Positions 24,290 through 36,705 of a stretch of 64,000 bases of DNA are shown piece by piece (the stretch's first letter is position 1; each line of letters opens with the position of its first letter). The translations under genes were made by a program, and so were the position numbers. The DNA lies in NCBI GenBank assembly GCA_905160935.1, contig CAJHZI010000273.1, forward strand, positions 123,501 to 187,500, read 5' to 3'. The DNA is from Enchytraeus crypticus (taxonomy: Eukaryota; Annelida; Clitellata; Enchytraeida; Enchytraeidae). The notes under the pieces are model-generated. The model worked only from the letters and a program-made list of their open reading frames with translations, was not told the DNA's origin and searched no databases.

Positions 24290-26080
24290 CAGTGTAGAGT
24301 AACTACGATTTCATTTTGGTAAATATTGTACATGTATAGATGGCATGCTTTAAATTTATGACAGCGTCATAATCGTCATCGTCATCTTCGGTTGAATCTA
24401 ATTTTAGCTAGGGCTAGGATACGAATTAACCTCCATTCCTCTTTGAGGGATGAGAAAGTTTTCGATTCTTTTTAGAAAATATTACAAAATATTAGTATGA
24501 CAACACAATTAATATATTTTTAAATCTCTTCTCAAAGCTAAAATGTTATTTGTAGCTATGACTTGTGCGCAATATTTTATTATTTGCTTTAGCTTAAAAT
24601 GTCGTCTAGATTGCTGCTTATGTAACTAAGTTACTCGAACCTTCTCTGCTTACACAGCGCTCGTATGATATATGTTTAAAAACTACTAATAGCTGTAAAC
24701 GTACTTGTACATTTTACGGTATTGTATTATTGTACATATAGAGTGCCCACTTATGATTTTTCCTTATTCGGTAACATGTTTAGATATGCATGTATGCTTC
24801 AGCTTTACAAATTTCATTGTAAATAAATACAGCTATGTATTTTCTTTCTGTTATATTTCTTTAACTTTTAGGCCTAATATCTTTTACTTAGATCATTGTA
24901 TAGTTCAGCAAATTAGCGATTTATCTGCGAATATTCTCGAATTTACAATTTGGTCCGCTCGTCCTGTATTTGAACCATCGGGACTTACGTGCACCCAGTG
25001 GCTAAAATATGGGAGAAAGCAGATGACCTCAGTTACACTGTATTTCATTATTGCTGAAGTTTGTTCCCCTGCCTATATATACTAGGCACCAGTTCTCCTG
25101 TAAAATTTCAGGGGTCCGAATTTGTTTACAATTTTACTATCTATTCACATTTTTAACGCCGAGTGCATCTCAGAATTGATTTTTATAAATTCATGACAAA
25201 ACCTGGCGCTCTTGATTATTTCATCGTCCAAATACTAGGTCGTTTCAACCTATTATCGTAAACTCTGCATGCTATTATTTTTAATATAATACTATCCAAT
25301 TATAGGTCCTAACACTCTTTTATCGCTTTATCAGCTTTCCTGATACCATTGTTGTAGGAGGAAACGGTCGTTAAACCCTTATTAGTATTTTTTAATATAT
25401 AGACTAAGGGGTGAGTGAAAAAACATCAGTTAACTCAAAAATATAATAGGCCTAACCAAAATATGGTAAGAGCTTATGAAAAATGGATAGTGCAACTATT
25501 TTAAGCTGACATTTTGAAAGTGTCTTCATTTTTCCAAGGTTCTTCCAAAGGTAGAATTTTAGAAATTTAAATCGTAAGATTAAAAGATTAATATTTTAAT
25601 AACCCTTCAAGCCTCTTGGAGGGTTATTAAAATTTTATATGTGCTCTGAAATATTCATTTAATAGATGTAATAAATTTGGAAAGAACTTAAATCCCCGAA
25701 ATTCAAGCATAATACTTTCGTTCCTAACACGTTTCTTAGGCCTATATTCTTTTGTAAATCTTCATTTGTTTTATAGCATTTGTCTTATAATATTCTACTT
25801 GTGTGTTCACTTGTATGATTGTATTGTAGTTTGTTTCTTGTCTTGCTACCTGTGTGGTGAAATAAAAGCTATATATAAATATAAAATATAAATATAATAA
25901 ATATATATAATATTAATTTTATTTATGATAATAGTTGCTTGCGCTATTTAAAGTAACCCGAGAAAATATTGCCATATCACTAGTACTTTTATATTTTAAA
26001 AGATTGTTCACAAATTGTGACTGAAATTATCACAAGAATCTGGAGAAAGTTTGAGAATTATCAGATTCCTGTGAGTATCA
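24290..26080. other. No gene seen
   Basis: AT-rich. A 126-codon open frame at 24705-25085 lacks coding composition. A possible polyadenylation signal (aataaaa) is at 25860, but no transcript unit can be tied to it. Confidence 0.5.
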
Positions 26081-26412
26081 CACAATTATCAATCCATGAC
26101 AGTTTCACACATTTACTCATCAGTCCATGACAGTATCGCACAATTATCAATCCATGACAGTATCGCACAATTATCAATCCATGACAGTTTCACACATTTA
26201 CTCATCAATCCATGACAGTATCGCACAATTATCAATCCATGACAGTTTCACACATTTACTCATCAGTCTATGACAATATCGCACAATTACTCATCAATTT
26301 ATGATAGTATCGCATAATTACTCATCAATTTATGACAGTATCGCATAATTACTCATCAATCCATCACAATATCGCAAAATTACTCATCAATCCATCACAA
26401 TATCGCATAGTA
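26080..26412. repeat. Tandem repeat of about 30-35 bp
   Basis: Units of tcatcaatccatgacagtat and cgcacaattac, in short and long forms. Confidence 0.88.
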
Positions 26413-27254
26413 ACTACCAATTGCCAATTATTGCCATTATAGGCAATAGCATAAATTTATTAAAATCGATCTTATTTTCGTAATAGATTACTTGATAAAT
26501 AAATCACACAATTAGATTTAGATACATGGCACTTTACAGCATAGTCACCAGTAGATGTTATATGAATATATAAAAACATAAATATAATTATATATAGTAT
26601 ATATATATATATATATATTCACATCTGTATATATATAGTAATATTACATATATATATATATTATATATATATATATATATATACATATATACATATAATA
26701 TTTTTGTATGCTTTAATTTTTGATTCCTAAAAAATTCTAAAAGTACACGTAAGTACATTTGCAATTTAATGCAGCACTTTAGATGTTTTTAAAATTATCT
26801 TAATGTATTTATTGATTTTTCTCTCGGGTATTTTCTATAATAATTTCTCATAGTTTTGCACGATATTGACTGATAGGATCTCGTTTATCATGTTGACCGC
26901 TTGGAACTGATAGATAAAGTCGCAAGGATGACATATTAACCGGATAATTGTATTAACTTGTTTCATTTTTAGATATTATATTATTTTACTCTCTCTTTTG
27001 GTGCACTGCCCATTGCCAGGTCCATGGCATATAAAGTCTCTATTTTCTCTGGCTTCCTCTTCCTCTTCATGTCCACATATGAATGAATCTTTAAATCATC
27101 TAAAATTCATAATATCGGTCTTCCTCTGCTACTCTCTCCTTCCATCCTACCTAGATTAATTCATTTGCTAATATCGATTAATTTCTCAGATTTTTAATTT
27201 TAGCTTAATAACTTGCTTCCTTAACTGCCGTTTAAAAAAGGCAAAAATATAATC

Positions 27255-27293
<39 letters not shown>

Positions 27294-27569
27294 CTCAATG
27301 TTCTGGGTGTTTATATTGTGGTTGTGTGTTTTGAACTCCCATGTTATGGATGAATATTGTTGGTGTGTAATGTAAGCACGGCATTATAGGTAAGTAAATT
27401 TAACTTAATTCACGCACACAAAGTACCTTCTATGGTCAACAGCGCTCCAGCTCTCATATAAATAATAAAGATTCGAGTTGTCAGCAATCTAAAGGTCGCG
27501 ACATCAAAGGTCACGATGTTAAGCCCCTGTGAACACGGGCATTTCTACGAATATAAGTAAATGTATTCC

Positions 27570-29145
27570 CTTTAAGGTATCTTCCCGACCTCCTTCAAAC
27601 AAGCAGTTGTATCTCCTTTGCTAAAAAAGCCTTCTCTACCAAAATATGATCTTTCCAGTTACCGTCCTATTTCCAATCTTAACTTCATCTCTAAACTTCT
27701 TGAAAAGGTAATTTATACCCGTTTATGCACTCGTCTTGATTCTTTCCCTTCTCTCTCTCATTATCAATCTGCCTATAGAAAACTCCATTCTACTGAAACC
27801 GCTCTTCTTCGTATACATAATGATCTTAGCTTGGCCATGAGTAGTAAACAGGTTTCTGCCTTGGTTCTTCTGGATCTCTCTGCTGTCTTCGATACTTTTG
27901 ACCATGGCATCCTGATAAATAGGTTTAAATCTTGTTTTGGCATATCTGATTCTGCTTTTTCCCTTCTCAAATCATATCTCTCATGTCGCACACAATCGGT
28001 TGTTATTGGTCAAAATCGCTCTTCTGAACTACCCCTCCTATGGGGTGTTCCTCAAGGTTCAGTGTTAGGTCCATTGCTCTTCTCTTTATATATCACTCCT
28101 CTTAGCTACCTGCTTGCTCAGTCCTCCATGAATTTTCATTTCTATGCAGACGACACACAACTATATATTTCCTTTTCTAATCATGATTCCGATCAGAAAC
28201 TGGCTCATCTCTCATCCATTCTAGATAAGGTTTATTCCTAGTTTTGCGCTAACCGTCTTGCTGTTAATCCCTCCAAAACTGAATACCTTTTAATTTGCAC
28301 TCCATTGTAAAGAAGTAAAATTACTAATAACTCTGTTAATTTTCAGAATCTTGCTCTTTCACCTTCTCGATCTGCCAAAAACCTTGGAGTCATATTTGAT
28401 GAAAACCTTGACTTTAATTCCCATATCTCTTCTGTTTGTCGCGCTTCTTTCTTTCAGATTTGTCGATTAGGCAAATACGTCCATCCCTTTCTGGAAATTC
28501 AGCCACTATCCTTGCTAATTCTATAGTTCATTCAAAGCTGGACTACTGTAACTCATTATTACATGGGTTGCCTACTTCTCTCAATCGTTTGCAGCACGTC
28601 CAAAATTCTCTTGCATGTGTTGTTTTTAAGTCCTCTCGACTTCAATTTCGCTCTCTTTCTCTTCTTCGTAGGCTTCACTGGCTCCCTGTTAATCAACGCA
28701 TAAAATATAAAATAGCTCTATTATCTTTCATAACTCTGCGATTTGGCAAGCCTTCTTAATTATCTGCAATTCTTCTTCCCTATCGCCCCTCACGTACACT
28801 TCGCTCCACCGATGCCAATCTTCTCTCAGTTCCAAATATTCTCACGTTATTGGGCAGGCGTGTTCAATTTCTTACTCAGCACCCACAATCTGGAACTCTT
28901 TACCTGCTAATCTTCGCTCTTGTTTTTCTCTTTCAACATTCTCTAGCAAGCTTAAAACTGACCTTTTCCCACCAATCAATCTACCTTGACCATTTTTTGA
29001 TCACCGAACTGGCTTTCGTTTAGGACCTTACTTCTCCTCAGCACATTTCTTTCGCAGATTGGTCGGGGTGAATTACTCTGTAGTGATGTGTGCTGTTGGG
29101 GACGTCCATGACATCATCCCTGGATGAGGAAATGGACGTTAAATC

Positions 29146-29181
<36 letters not shown>
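27570..29181 (+). pseudogene. L2/CR1-type LINE, 5'-truncated and broken reverse transcriptase
   Basis: Reverse transcriptase from GIFPTSFKQAVVSPLLKK onward: YRPISNLNFISKLLEKV, QSAYRKLHSTETALLR, LLDLSAVFDTFDHGIL (motif A), GVPQGSVLGPLLFSLYI (motif B) and FYADDTQLYIS (catalytic YADD). Stops at 28239 and about 28307, then a frameshift near 28440-28480 before [18 protein letters not shown], another stop at 28757 and a decayed C-terminal region. The 3' end has the family stem-loop (about 29098-29137) and an (ATT)n tail. Inactive. Lies between genes 1 and 2. Confidence 0.93.
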
Positions 29182-29184
<3 letters not shown>

Positions 29185-29239
29185 ATCTTTAATATTAACG
29201 ACACGAAATGTCTTCAACTTTAAACATAAATTTTTTATT

Positions 29240-29462
29240 TGAATGTCTTAATAGTATAGGGGTAACGTCATGAAGTTTTAAATGACAGATTCTGAGAGGA
29301 ATTGAACTCTCGTGGGTTCGAATCCCAGCCGCGCTGATCTGAGAGCAAAATCTTGGACATTCACTGGACTGGTTATACGGAAAATGGTCTAAATTGCCGT
29401 TTTAACGTGTGATATAAAAAGTGATGGATATCAACATAGTTGATCATTTCACTATATTGCGT
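29240..29462 (+). repeat. SINE-2 copy
   Basis: Same arrangement as 57425-57668, starting gtcttaatagtataggggta, B box gtgggttcgaatcccagccg; it follows the L2-like LINE after a short spacer. Confidence 0.75.
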
Positions 29463-29464
29463 GT

Positions 29465-31320
29465 TTACTTTACTTTTACATAGAACCGCTGAACCACATG
29501 ATTTCAAATCTCTTTTTCTGTAGCATCTGCTTTGGTAGACTTTTAGGTTCACAAGAAAACTACGATTGGCCTAGACTGAAATTTCCCTGATCCAAAGTGG
29601 AGTGTCATAAGTCCAGAGTCCAACATTTCGACGCTGCAATAAAAGAGATTTGAAATCACGCGGTTCAGCGGTTCTACGTTTAAGGTTGAAGATATTTCGT
29701 GGGATGGTAGGGATTCTAGTAATTTAACAATCCTCTCGGTCCTCAGCTGCAACTGTTGATTAACTCTTATCTAATTCAGTTTGAACTCAATTCGAGAACA
29801 CGATATGAGCGAGTGATAAGTATTTGGATGAATGAGAGACTTGACTTAGAACACAGACGTACAAGGGCATCATAGAACGAACGTAACTAGACATTGCGCA
29901 CTTATCTCGGGCTCATTTTAGATCATTTTCATTAGGTAAAAGCATTCAAGACTTCGAGATGATTAATGTTCAACCCTTAAAGACACAACTTGATTAATTG
30001 TCTCGCGCATTAGCAGCTGTCAACGCTTACTGGTTTCTTGTCCACTCTGAAGTGAGCAGTTTTTTATCCATTACAGAAGAGATTATGGTTTCAGCTTTTT
30101 ACTGAACTTTATAGCTTAGTTTATCGTCTGTCTCTGTCTCACATGGGATATTGTCAGAGACTGTGGGGCTATATTAAGAATTACCATCACCCGCGAGTAT
30201 ATCGACTACTGTGAAGTCAGAGTCAACTCTAAATGCACAAAAAGTAAAAGATTCTATCAACTGTATAATCTATCAATGTGACAGGACACGTCATGTCATA
30301 CTCTCTCTCTCTCACTGTCTCTCTCTCTTTCTCTCTCTCTCTTTCTCTACTATGTGGCAGGTCCAGTATTCATTTCCCTCTTCACAGTCGGTTTTTACAC
30401 TCATACAGAGCAGTCCATCCATCAACACGTCAATTCCTTCATAAGGGGCTTTATTTTATCCCAACTGTAATGAAGCCTATAACTTCGAAAATATATGATT
30501 TCTGAGATGGTTTCCATTTTGCCTTCCTAAATTCTTACTTAATCGCCTCTTTTAAAACGTGTAGTTAACAGTTGGTCTATACTTAAGTGACCCAGACACA
30601 ACTCGAAAAATCAAGCCATTCTCACAGTAGCATAATTAAAACAAATAGAATTAATAGAATAAAAATAAAATAAATAGAATAACAAAAACCTGCTTGTTGC
30701 TAACCGCAATCAAGATTGCGAGACAAGCAGCTATCGCTTGACATCTTCGAGGATTATTGCAACATCACTACGTCAGCAGCTGCAGCTGCTTTCTTATCAC
30801 TGATTGCCAATAATTATCAACGTCCCATCAACATAACGTAACCGACTCATTAATATTGCTGGCCTCATTGCGGGCAGGTTTAATCAGCTACGTCTCGTAC
30901 CTGTTTATATGATGTTATCAATTCATTGATAAGCTTACCTGTGAGTATGATGTTATCAGTTCATTGATAAGCTAAACTTGTAGATCGAATTGTTGCGTTC
31001 TGTGTGTTCCATAAATATCATTTGTGGCAGACTAGTTGTTATATAGTTGATATATACTAGTTGTTACTATACACTTTTTGTTTTATATGATGAAAATTAT
31101 TTAATTTAGAATACTTATTTTGGTTGAGAGAGGTAGAACGTAATTGACGTAGGATGCGATGATTAAGAGAGATATAAAAATAGAGGATTGATTGATGATA
31201 TAGTATGAAACAGCGAGCAGTAGTAAATATATATATACATGTATATATGTATATATATATATGTATATATATATATAGGCCTATATATATACTGTATATA
31301 TATATGTATATATATATTAA

Positions 31321-31376
<56 letters not shown>

Positions 31377-32593
31377 TAATCACGACTCTAGTTAAACTGG
31401 GATTCAAGGACATGACGATGACGATGATGGTGATGATGACTAGTAGGCCTACGCTTATTTATTGGCCCATTTACATAAACAGAAACCCTTTATATTTTCA
31501 TAATGTTTGATCAATGTTATAATTCATGACCTATATCAACATTGTATAGCCTAATTGATTTGCTAGTTGATAATTGCCTGATAACTGGAAGATCACGGGT
31601 ATGAAATACATTAGGATCGTCTCTGACAGCACATCTCTGATACTAAAATCAGAATTAAAACGACATAAATTCTATTCTAATCAAATATAATGTTTCATGT
31701 TTAATGTTAAATGTTAGATCGGCATCATAAATTTTGAGAATTTCTTCACAATATTAGCAAAAGATCCGACTGAAACTAGACGTCCAGTACGTTATCTGTC
31801 ACTAAGGAATCCTCTGTGTTAATCCTTATCATTGATAGCAGTCATAATGACCATTAAGTCAATGGCAATAAATAGTAAGAGAAGATAAAAAGAAGTATTA
31901 AGCTGCCAAATTTTCTTTCAACAAATCATTTAAGTCAGTAAGTCAGTCAAACTGTTTGCCAGTCAGTAGGATGATAGCACTGGATTTAATCCAGCATCTA
32001 CGTGTCTGCAGTCGGACATCTAACAGATTATGCCAGTTGCTCTGCCCAAAAAGAAAACGAAATAGTCTTTAGTTCCCCATGAACTAATACTAGCTTTATT
32101 AAGAACTGTAAGTATCATAATTATCACGGTAGTCAGCTAGATAAGATACTCTGTATCTTCACTGACGACCAATTCTTCTCGCCATAGATGTAGGAATTGC
32201 TGTTGAGGCATTGCATGTCGCTTGGTCGCTTGTGCATTTTGTGTCTTTGATGCAAAATAAACATATTATCTACTCTACTCTCTCTGAAGCTTTAATTTTG
32301 TCCTTTTAATCTTTCACCAGCATTTATTCAGGCACAGGAAGGTACAAATTGTGCATGTTTAGCTTTAGGCATGCATTTCAATAGCAATCATGGCGTAGCA
32401 ATAAACTTTTTGAACAGGTATAAATTACTATAATATGTTCTGTAATTTTCTGCAAATTTTCAAATTTCTCTTTCAAAAGTGCTTTATTTTATATGGTACT
32501 ATTTGGAATACAAAGTATCGAATAATATCTAGCTAGATTTGTGTTATTTAACAAAAGTGAACAGGATATTTGTAGCACAATTACAATACAGGA
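29465..32593. other. Upstream region of the RTK; no gene seen
   Basis: Holds a degraded Rep-E copy and AT tract (31225-31375). The RTK promoter should lie near the right end, but no TATA or initiator can be named with confidence. Confidence 0.45.
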
Positions 32594-32687
32594 ATGCGCA
32601 AAAGTATGGTGAAAAATCTAATTGTGCTTGGACTAGAATGTCTCTGCCTCTTTGTTTCTAAGGCTGGATTCGTGACGACCAATAAAG
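32594..32687 (+). CDS. RTK exon 1: start codon and signal peptide
   Basis: In-frame TAG at 32573 precedes the first ATG at 32594; a second in-frame ATG lies at 32606. The peptide has a basic n-region (MRKSMVKN), a hydrophobic core ([14 protein letters not shown]) and a small-residue cleavage area (KAG), a standard signal peptide. Donor AAAG/GTAAAT ends the exon in phase 1, which fits exon 2 exactly (shared codon Asp). No TATA box is obvious upstream. Confidence 0.8.
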
Positions 32688-33306
32688 GTAAATTGAAGAT
32701 TTAACTGGTTATATTTTTTTCAGAAGATATTTTATCATATTCGCAATCAGAATCAGTGTTTGGGATCAATGTACACTTTAGCTCCAATTTGGAGTGATTT
32801 CGCTAGTAAAAGTAAATATGTGTATCAGTATGATACTAATACTAATAATAGTAATTATTATAATATCAATAAAGCTAATTTTAAAATCAGTTTCCTAAAT
32901 CGAAAGCGATGTCAGTAACGGGCCAGCCCAGGAATTTGGACCCTTCACATAATGATCTGCTATCGAATATCTTACAGACTTTGCTAGTGGCTCCAAAATG
33001 AATGTTTTTTACAAAGTTTCATTACCGTCTATGTTTAGCTCCATCTTCAGTAACAAATAGCTTGTATTGCACAGGCATCTTTCACCTCTGAAAGATAACT
33101 TGAACTTTAGGCTCAGGGTGTGGGTTTATCCTTTCTCTTTACCATCTAAGCATTCACCGTTGATGGATAAAAACTTCATAATTAGAATGCTATATAAGGA
33201 CTCTTAGTAAGCCTCTTTTCAATGTGTACGCGTATTTATTGTTTTCAGTTTTGCGATTTCTATATATGTATGTTTTCTGCGGTATGTCAGATTTCATGTA
33301 ATAAAC

Positions 33307-33354
<48 letters not shown>

Positions 33355-36300
33355 TAAATGTGCTTTACAGATGTACAGAAGAGTGGTGCTGATACAACAA
33401 TCAGCAGAGAGACGGAGATCTTTGACACACGAGCACAACAAAACATCTCCTCACGGACTGACTATTCTCGCAGCCTTAGTTACGATCGTATAAATTCAGA
33501 TCTAATGGATAATATTTTAAACAGCAGCGAATCCATTGACAATAATGATGTTAGTATTAAACAGAGCACTGACGTTAGGACAGGGACTGGAACTAACGCC
33601 GGTATCAGCTCTACTACCACAGTCGATAATAATCTATCGAGTGTTTCTTGGGACTATGATAGAAGGGTCAACAGTGAGGTTAAAGGTAAGGTCAAGGGTG
33701 AGATCAAAGGTGAGGTCAAGGGTGAGGTCAAGGGTGAGGTTAATGAAGAGGTCAAGGATGAGGTCAAGGGTAAGGTCAAGGAAGAGGTCAAAGGTGAGGT
33801 CAAGGGTGAGAACAAGGGTGAAGTTAAGGGTGACATCAAGGGTGAGGTCAATGGTGAGAACAATGGTGAGGTCAAGGCTGAGGTCAATAATACCAATGAT
33901 AGTATAAATGAAAGCTACAGAAGCGACAGTGCACCTTACAAAAGCTCGTTGCAGTATGACGCTAATATTACTAACACAAGAAATAGTAAAGATAAATACG
34001 ACAGTAGTAGAAGCAGTAGTAGCGAAAAGAGTAGCAATAAGACTAACGATGAAAACGTTAATGATAGCATTAATAACAGTTCAATGGACGTCAGAATTAG
34101 CAGTGCCAAGAGTAGCGATAACATAAACACAAAAATCCTACATCAGAGAAACTACTACAGTAGCAGAAATATCAGTGACAACAGCAACAGCAACAGCTAT
34201 TACTTCGACTACACGTACAACAACAACAACAACAACCGAACGACAGTTGATTATAATCACAGTAGAAAAGTGAATTCGAACAGGAAGAGACATTCCAGTG
34301 AGGTGGCGAACACTGAAGGCTTGCGGAAGAATTTGGCTATCCTGGCGGAATGTTCGCTGAACGAGTTATCGATGAGTTCACTGTGTGTTCTCTGCAGAGC
34401 TCAATGCAAGGTTATCCTAGACCAGGGTCCGGTAGAGGTATGATAACAATACTGATAGAGATATGATAAAGGTGTGATAGAGGTGTGATAGAGGTATGAT
34501 AGAGGTGTGATAGAGGTGTGATAGAGGTGTGATAGAGGTATGATAAAGGTGTGATAGAGGTGTGATAGAGGTGTGATAAAGGTTCACACCTTTATAGAGG
34601 TGTGATAGAAGTATGATAGAGGTATGATAGAGGTATGATAGAGGTGTAATAGAGGTGTGATAGAGGTGTGATAAATCGTGATAGAGGTGTGATAGAGGTG
34701 TGATAGAGGTATGATAGAGGTGTGATAGAGGTGTGATAGAGGTGTGATAGAGGTATGATAAAGGTGTGATAGAGGTGTGATAGAGGTGTGATAAAGGTTC
34801 ACACCTTTATAGAGGTGTGATAGAAGTATGATAGAGGTATGATAGAGGTATGATAGAGGTGTAATAGAGGTGTGATAGAGGTGTGATAAATCGTGATAGA
34901 GGTGTGATAGAGGTGTGATAAATCGTGATAGAGGTGTGATAGAGGTGTAATAGAGGTATGATAGAGGTTTGATAGAGTTATGATAATGGTACGAAAGAGG
35001 TATGTTAGCGTTATGGTAGAGGTATAATAACAATTATAATAGAGGTATAATAACAATTATAATAGAGGTATAATAACAATTATAATAGAGGTATGATAAC
35101 AATTATAATAGAGGTATGATAACAATTATAATAGAGGTATAATAACAATTATAATAGAGGTATGATAACAATTATAATAGAGGTATGATAACAATTATAA
35201 TAGAGGTATGGTAACAATTATAATAGAGGTATAATAACAATTATAATAGAGGTATAATAACAATTATAATAGAGGTATGATAACAATTATAATAGAGGTA
35301 TGGTAACAATTATAATAGAGGTATGGTAACAATTATAATAGAGGTATGGTAACAATTATAATAGAGGGATGGTAACAATTACAGTAGAGTTATGACAGAG
35401 GTGTGATATACATGTAGATATGAAATAGTCATAATAGTAATTATGATGAAGATGTTATATTAGATATACTGTATTATATATTTATAATAGACTTCTAATA
35501 GAATTACTATAGAGTTCACATATAGTTATGAGAAAGATATTACAACAGTTCACATCGATTTTTAAAGGTTCTTTGTGCAAAACATCTTGTTTCACAAGAA
35601 ACTCCGTGGAGTGGCGTATTGTCCTTGACAACTTAACTTTTTTAAAGTTACCCATAGTCACAATAAATTACAATATCCTGAATAGAGGCATGGTTTTTAC
35701 TGCGAGAATTATGATTTGTTTTAATCAAGCGATCTGTGACGTATCTATATTTATGCTATTGCAATTGCAATTTGCTGTTGCGTGTGCATACGAACTTAAA
35801 ACTTTGTCAATTATTAAATAAGGATTTAACTTTCGGTTACCTCATCCCATGTCATTAATTTATAACAGTTAAGGTAACCTTGGTAGTTGATCACCTTGGA
35901 AGACAGAGTATTGACCGCTTTGAATGAAAATATCCCCAGAATGTTGGAAGGTTATTCTTAAATCTACACCTGCTGCTATCTGTGCGTTGTTAAAGGTAAC
36001 GACAAATTCATGTTACATCATGGATAGGAAAGAGGAAATAGCGAAAACTGCAAAACAAGAATTAAGCAATAAAAATTCTGTAACACGTGCACTTGTGCAG
36101 TATACGTGTTTAAGCAAACACACAATATAATAAAGCGTGTAAGCTACTGTCACATACATGTAGAGTTTCTGTATTAATATATTGATCGATGGTGTCCTCA
36201 TTCAGGAGTTTGAAAACAGACTGTGTTTAGAAATGTGGGCCTTGAACTTTCCGCTTCATTAAACATCAACATGTAAGAGAAAGCGGCATTACAGTTTTCC

Positions 36301-36669
36301 TGATTTTGGCTACCCCGTCCATCAGAAAGTATATACTCTTCAGAATTGATTTCAGAGTGACTACTGTTGCTATGAGCAACAGCAACACTCTAATCGTATT
36401 GTTGAGAACCAGAGAAAGAGATGGGGGATAAAGAGAGAGAGAGAGGGATAAAGAGAGAGAGATAGAGAGAGGAGGGTAGAGATTCTGCGTTAACATTTCT
36501 TCATACAGTTATTTTGTTTATTATAACGTTATGGTATTGATATTTAATAATAACCAATTGTATGTACATGTGTACATCGTTCTCCCTCTCTCTCTCTCTC
36601 TCTCTCTTTTTTTTTCTCTCTCTCTCTTTCACTCTCTCGTTCATTATATCTCTCACTTTCTCTCTCACT

Positions 36670-36705
<36 letters not shown>

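Noticed and set aside
24705..25085. 126-codon open frame
   Set aside because: AT-rich composition, no start in good context, no domain, no splice sites joining it to either gene.
33536..34130. Alternative frames through RTK exon 2, both strands
   Set aside because: A 12-bp repeat keeps every frame open; only the frame continuing the signal peptide and joining exon 3 makes sense.
34584..35056. Long antisense frames with repeating YHTSITPLS peptides
   Set aside because: They are translations of the 11-bp minisatellite; no independent coding evidence.
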